Of a stretch of 9,423 nt of DNA, positions 6,265-9,423 are shown piece after piece (the first letter of the stretch is position 1; the number at the start of each line of letters is the position of its first letter). Source of the DNA: Chlamydiota bacterium (GTDB taxonomy: Bacteria; Chlamydiota; Chlamydiia; Chlamydiales; VGMA01); NCBI GenBank assembly GCA_016866575.1, contig VGMA01000062.1, positions 1-9,423 of the forward strand. Direction: 5' to 3'. Position numbers and translations under genes: made by a program. The notes under the pieces are model-generated. The model searched no databases. It was not told the origin of the DNA and worked only from the letters and a program-made list of their open reading frames with translations.

Positions 6265-7649
6265 AACGAATCTTCTTTTTTCTTGCTATAGATGTAGATT
6301 AAAGGAGCTAAAGATAGCAAAAGCATACCTGTAATTAGACCTGCTTCGTAAAGCAAAAGGTTTTTATGTGCGATATTTTTTGGAGGAATAAGGCCTGTAA
6401 AGATGGCAAAAACACAAATGATCCAACCTAGACAACAGACAAGCCAGATTCCGAAATTTTCTCCTGGTATTTTGAAAGATCTTGCCACATTTCGCTTTTT
6501 ATAGTGTAAAACAAGACCTGCAGCAAATAGAGCTATATATACCACAAGTGCAAGCTCAGCTGTTATCGCAGAGAGAATCCAAAATGAAGCATTGATAGAG
6601 GGTAAAAAGATAAAAGCAAAAGAAAGAATAGTTACTATGACTGCTTGAGTCATTAATACGTTAACGGGCACGTGGTTTTTGTTTTTTTTACTGAAAAAAG
6701 AGGGTAAAGAGCCATCTTCGCTAGCGATCATAATCCCTTTGCTTGGACCTATAATCCAGGTTGAAACACTACTTAGAGCTCCTAAAATAATAAAAAAAGC
6801 TACAACAGGAGTCATTTGAGGGATGCCAAAGGAGTGAAAAAACAGCTCAAAGGCTTGTAAGACTCCAGCAACTAGGCTAAGATTTTCTTTTGGAACGATC
6901 ACAGCGATCGCTAAAGAAGAAAGAACTAGTGAAAAGAAGATGATGATAGAGGATATTAGCACCGCTTTCGGGTAGTCTTTTCTTGGATTTTTCATCTCTT
7001 GTGCATGCGTTGCGGCCATTTCTAATCCAAGCAATCCCAAGAGAAGGCTACTAAGAAATCCGATATTATCAGCGCTCTCTTTAGTTGGTAAAAAGCTACG
7101 CCATGAAAATTCAATCGCTAGATTATTCCCTTCAATATACCAGTAAAAAGCTAAAAGAATGATGAAGAGCATGGGGAAAAGTGTTCCTAAAATAGCTCCT
7201 ATTGAGCTAACAAGGCTTGAAGCTCTTATTCCGAGACAATTAACCAAGGTTGCAAGCCAGAACAAAATCACACTTAAGCTAAATAAATAGATGCGATCTG
7301 TAGCTAATTTTGGATCGATTAAATATGCAGATGTTGCAGCTACAAGAGCCATGATGGTGGGATACCAGGCGATATTGTACATCCAGCTAAGCCAAATCAC
7401 AGTCGTACTTGCTTTTTTACCAAAAGCTTCTCGCACCCATACGTAAATTCCGCCGGTATTTGGCCAGCCTGTAGCAAGTTCAGCAGAAATCAACGCGCTG
7501 GGTATAAAGAACATGACAGCTGCTATCAGATAGAAAAAAAGAAGTGAAAATCCATATTCTGCAGAAAGAGGAAGCGTACGTATGCTGGCAACAGCAACGA
7601 CATTGATCATTACGATTTGGCTAAGACCGATAAGCTTTCTTTTTGACAT
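6261..7649 (-). CDS. APC-superfamily amino-acid antiporter/permease, GadC-like
   Basis: This is a 462-residue inner-membrane carrier with about 12 hydrophobic helices. It resembles the glutamate:GABA antiporter GadC group: EYGFSLLFF (31-39), [28 protein letters not shown] (50-77), [23 protein letters not shown] (208-230) against GadC's [31 protein letters not shown] (296-306), and KKNKNHVPV (321-329). It lacks the roughly 35-residue C-terminal plug of E. coli GadC and ends in KKKEDSL after the last helix. At the GadC MAVYEYP site in helix 1 it has ASIRTLP, so the gating Tyr is not conserved and glutamate/GABA should not be assumed. The ATG at 7649 is chosen because it has AAGGA just upstream and Met14 (7610), although sitting in a TAATG junction, would remove much of helix 1. 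The gene overlaps the upstream symporter by 40 bp and the downstream exported protein by 4 bp. Confidence 0.88.
   Translation of the reverse strand: [462 protein letters not shown]
7610..7649 (-). other. 40-bp same-strand overlap, symporter 3' end / antiporter 5' end
   Basis: The antiporter ATG (7649-7647) lies inside the symporter frame, whose TAA is at 7612-7610. The last 12 symporter residues and the first 13 antiporter residues are thus encoded by the same DNA in different frames. The AAGGA ribosome site for the antiporter (7657-7653) is itself coding sequence of the symporter. Confidence 0.8.
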
Positions 7650-8821
7650 ACTTCCTTATCTACAACGGCGGTGACGCACGAGTCAGACCATACATTCAGT
7701 GCTGTCTCGACCATATCGATAAGAGAGTAAATAGGCAAGATCATTCCCATAATTTCTAGAGGCACACCCATTCCAGATAAAATTGCGCTCGAGAGAAAAA
7801 AACATCCCATGGGTATGCCTGCATTTCCTACTGCAGCAAGAGTAGAGATAAAAACCCAAAGAACATAATCTTGAGGGGTAAAAATTCTTCCTTGTATCGT
7901 TGCCACAAAAACGGTGGTAATCAAAATAAAAGCTGCGCAGCCATTCATGTTGATTGTAGTGCAAAGGGGCAAAGAAAATTTAGCTACTTTTTCAGAGATG
8001 TGCGCTCTTTGTGTTGCATTTTCTAATGCTAAAGGCAATGTAGCGTTTGAAGATTTAGAGAAAAATGCCAAATTGATTGCTGGCAGCATCGCCCGAATAA
8101 GCTTTAAGGGCGAAATTCTTTTTACCATCAAAAAGATCGGCAAGAAGAGAAAACCTTGAACGATATTTGCGCATAATACTGTTAAGGTGTAGTAAAAAAC
8201 GCTTTGCTGCTTAGCCGTTTCATCAGATAAAAGTTCACGGACAAAAATTGTAATAAAAGCAAAAACAGCAATCGGCATAAACCGTATAATGTATTTTGTA
8301 ATGACCAAAAATGCGCCAAACAGAGAGGAAAAAAAGTGGTGCAATGTCTTTTTTTGCTGATCTTCTAGAGATACAATCGCGATTCCAAAAACAAGAGCCA
8401 TCAAAACAATAGCAAATACATTATTTTCTAAAAAAGGAGCTACGATATTTGAGGGAAAAACGGCAAGAAAAGATTCTAGATAGCCAGGAGCGGGTTTTAC
8501 CTCATTTAGCGTATTGTTAGCTGTAAAAAATCGAACCGGATCGATGATCAAATAGACAAAAAGAGCAACAAAGGAAGCAGCTATAGTAGTAATCAAAGTA
8601 TATTTTAGAACTTTGCCCCCAATCAATTTAGTCTCTTCAAAGCTCTTCATTCCAGAAAGTGTTGATACTATAGATAAAAATAAGATGGGCAGAGAGAGGA
8701 GTTGGAGAATTTTGACAGTTATAGTAGCAATATTACTTGCAATTTGATAGAGCAAAGGAGAATTGAGGTATCCAGCTAGTATACCGAAAATTAAACTTAA
8801 GCAAAGCAGTAGATTGTTCAT
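7610..8821 (-). CDS. SDF/DAACS-family amino-acid:cation symporter, neutral amino acid likely
   Basis: The product is a 403-residue member of the dicarboxylate/amino acid:cation symporter family (PF00375, GltPh/EAAT fold) in the inner membrane. The re-entrant loop HP1 carries SKSSNATLP (255-263). TM7 has NMNGC (291-295) where glutamate/aspartate carriers have NMDGT. HP2 has AGIPMG (334-339), and TM8 reads DMVETALNVWSD (369-380). Compared with GltPh TM8 (D394, R397, T398, N401, D405), the Asp, Thr, Asn and final Asp are kept, but the Arg that binds the substrate side-chain carboxylate is Glu372. As I recall, an ETALN block of this kind also occurs in the serine/threonine carrier SstT. A neutral (or possibly basic) amino acid is therefore more likely than glutamate or a dicarboxylate. 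The Asp-to-Asn change in TM7 affects a cation-site residue, so coupling may also differ. It is the first gene of the directon. There is no Shine-Dalgarno before its ATG. Confidence 0.94.
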   Translation of the reverse strand: MNNLLLCLSLIFGILAGYLNSPLLYQIASNIATITVKILQLLSLPILFLSIVSTLSGMKSFEETKLIGGKVLKYTLITTIAASFVALFVYLIIDPVRFFTANNTLNEVKPAPGYLESFLAVFPSNIVAPFLENNVFAIVLMALVFGIAIVSLEDQQKKTLHHFFSSLFGAFLVITKYIIRFMPIAVFAFITIFVRELLSDETAKQQSVFYYTLTVLCANIVQGFLFLPIFLMVKRISPLKLIRAMLPAINLAFFSKSSNATLPLALENATQRAHISEKVAKFSLPLCTTINMNGCAAFILITTVFVATIQGRIFTPQDYVLWVFISTLAAVGNAGIPMGCFFLSSAILSGMGVPLEIMGMILPIYSLIDMVETALNVWSDSCVTAVVDKEVCQKESLSVLAKS

Positions 8822-8849
8822 CGTTTAATAATAGAGGATCAAAGTTTTT
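8822..8849. other. 28-bp divergent intergenic region, symporter / MFS
   Basis: Only 28 bp separate two divergent start codons. The run AATAATA (8827-8833) offers -10-like boxes on both strands: AATAAT for plus, TATTAT for minus. An AGAGGA at 8833-8838, 11 nt before the MFS ATG, could be its Shine-Dalgarno. If so, that mRNA must start further left, inside the symporter coding sequence. Confidence 0.5.
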
Positions 8850-8856
8850 ATGAGAA
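8828..8856 (-). promoter_or_regulatory. Candidate promoter of the six-gene directon
   Basis: On the minus strand TATTAT (8833-8828, 5 of 6 to TATAAT) and TTCTCA (8856-8851, 4 of 6 to TTGACA) are spaced exactly 17 bp. The -10 ends 6 nt before the symporter ATG (8821), so transcription would start at about the A of the ATG. The -35 lies in the first codons of the divergent MFS gene. Confidence 0.45.
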
Positions 8857-9423
8857 GGATTTTTTCTTTTACGGCTTTAAACGTGACTCAGACTCTAGTC
8901 ACTTTGGTCGATAGCGTTTTCCGTTTGATTGTCGTATTTTCTCTTATTGATTTGATGGGTCAAGAATGCTGCAATCAAATTCTTTCTTTATCAGGAGTCC
9001 TTTTCATTCTCCCTTTTCTTTTCTTTTCCACTCCTGCGGGGCATTTAGCGGACAAATTCAGTAAAAGAGATGTTTTAATATGGACAATGTGGGCTGAGGT
9101 AATTTTCTTATTCATTGCTATATTTGCTATTTGGATGCACAACGTGTTTAGTTCATACCTTTCTCTTTTTTTAGTGGCATTGCAAGCTGCTATTTTTAGC
9201 CCTGCCAAATATGCAATTTTACCTGAAATTGTGCCAGAAGATGACATCTCAAGAGCTAATGGTCACATGACTTTGGCTACTTATATGGCTGTTATAATGG
9301 GGACATTTTTCGGCTCTTTTTTGGCTGAGATCAGCGGAAGAAACTATGTGTTTAGCACAATATTATGTTTTATAGCTTCTATTATAGGTCTGATATTTAG
9401 TTATTTAATTGAAAAAACTCCGG
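8850..9423 (+). CDS. LplT/Aas-type MFS lysophospholipid transporter, 5' part
   Basis: The frame is open from the ATG at 8850 to the right edge (191 codons visible). The product starts MRRIFSFTALNVTQTLVTLVDSVFRLIVVFSLI, matching TM1 of LplT-like carriers. It then shows the MFS loop 2-3 motif GHLADKFSKRD (64-74), four further hydrophobic helices, and the block SPAKYAILPEIVPEDDISRANG (117-138), characteristic of the LplT lysophospholipid transporter and the MFS half of Aas acyltransferase fusions. Family members flip lysophospholipids inward across the inner membrane for re-acylation by Aas. Whether an acyltransferase domain is fused downstream lies outside the window. A possible Shine-Dalgarno AGAGGA sits 11 nt upstream, rather far. 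The start is supported by good alignment of the first residues with TM1. Confidence 0.9.
   Translation, partial: MRRIFSFTALNVTQTLVTLVDSVFRLIVVFSLIDLMGQECCNQILSLSGVLFILPFLFFSTPAGHLADKFSKRDVLIWTMWAEVIFLFIAIFAIWMHNVFSSYLSLFLVALQAAIFSPAKYAILPEIVPEDDISRANGHMTLATYMAVIMGTFFGSFLAEISGRNYVFSTILCFIASIIGLIFSYLIEKTP

Noticed and set aside
7608..7610. Met14 as the start of the GadC-like antiporter.
   Set aside because: It would form a neat TAATG junction but would delete the first half of helix 1, which aligns well with GadC. The upstream ATG at 7649 has an AAGGA site.
7683..7964. 93-codon minus-strand frame in the symporter gene.
   Set aside because: It is a same-strand shifted frame overlapping the TM7-TM8 motifs of the symporter. 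The product is Cys/Tyr/His-rich nonsense, so it is not a frameshifted gene piece.
7914..8159. 81-codon plus-strand frame inside the symporter gene.
   Set aside because: It is antisense to HP1 and TM7 coding sequence with no independent evidence.
8975..9247. 90-codon minus-strand frame opposite the MFS gene.
   Set aside because: The plus strand carries clear LplT-type motifs (GHLADKFSKRD, SPAKYAILPEIVP) through the same interval, so the minus frame is a shadow.
1..9423. CRISPR arrays, tRNA/rRNA genes, IS elements, phage genes or toxin-antitoxin pairs.
   Set aside because: No spaced direct repeats, tRNA-like cloverleaf segments, transposase or integrase motifs, or paired small regulator genes were seen on either strand. 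Apart from the short gaps described, the window is filled by genes.

Overview
The window looks like a chromosomal segment of an obligate intracellular bacterium. The best fit is the Chlamydiota, probably an amoeba- or arthropod-associated (Parachlamydiales-type) lineage. The main evidence is a full-length NTT-family nucleotide (ATP/ADP) translocase whose N-terminus carries the WPIHxHELKK block typical of chlamydial NTTs. Supporting signs are the AT-rich composition (roughly 60% A+T by eye), an LplT-type lysophospholipid transporter, an acyl-CoA desaturase and several amino-acid carriers. Rickettsiales and other endosymbionts also carry NTTs, so the assignment rests on sequence resemblance recalled from memory and not on a search. 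I see no RNA genes, IS elements, CRISPR arrays or phage genes.

Layout. On the left, a signal-peptide-bearing outer-membrane barrel protein (minus strand, C-terminus off the edge) diverges from ferrochelatase hemH (plus). hemH converges on a six-gene minus-strand directon that fills most of the window. In transcription order (right to left) the directon is: SDF/DAACS amino-acid symporter (8821-7610), GadC-like APC antiporter (7649-6261), an unrecognised exported 459-residue protein (6264-4885), a 93-residue small protein (4879-4598), the NTT (4553-3054) and an acyl-CoA delta-9-type desaturase (3018-1861). The first four are tightly packed: overlaps of 40 bp and 4 bp, then a 5-nt gap. The NTT follows after 44 nt and the desaturase after 35 nt. 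The desaturase also has its own extended -10 promoter. On the far right an LplT/Aas-type MFS gene diverges from the symporter with only 28 bp between the start codons, and it runs off the edge.

How the genes may work together (inference). The cluster is rich in functions for acquiring host metabolites: sodium- or proton-coupled amino-acid uptake, amino-acid exchange, possible outer-membrane passage, ATP import, and modification and transport of acyl chains and lysolipids. Ferrochelatase makes heme, which is unrelated to the transport theme.

Most notable points: (1) hemH and the desaturase overlap tail-to-tail by 31 bp, and each seems to have its intrinsic terminator inside the other's coding sequence; (2) the symporter has Glu where the substrate-binding Arg of glutamate/aspartate transporters sits and Asn in place of the NMDGT Asp, arguing against a dicarboxylate substrate; (3) the desaturase leader has an extended -10 placed so that only read-through mRNA would carry a complete hairpin covering the Shine-Dalgarno; (4) two minus-strand genes have -10-like boxes 6-7 nt before their ATG and no Shine-Dalgarno, suggesting leaderless mRNAs; (5) a secreted, barrel-ending protein of unknown family is translationally coupled to two inner-membrane amino-acid carriers. 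I found no clearly new multi-gene system.
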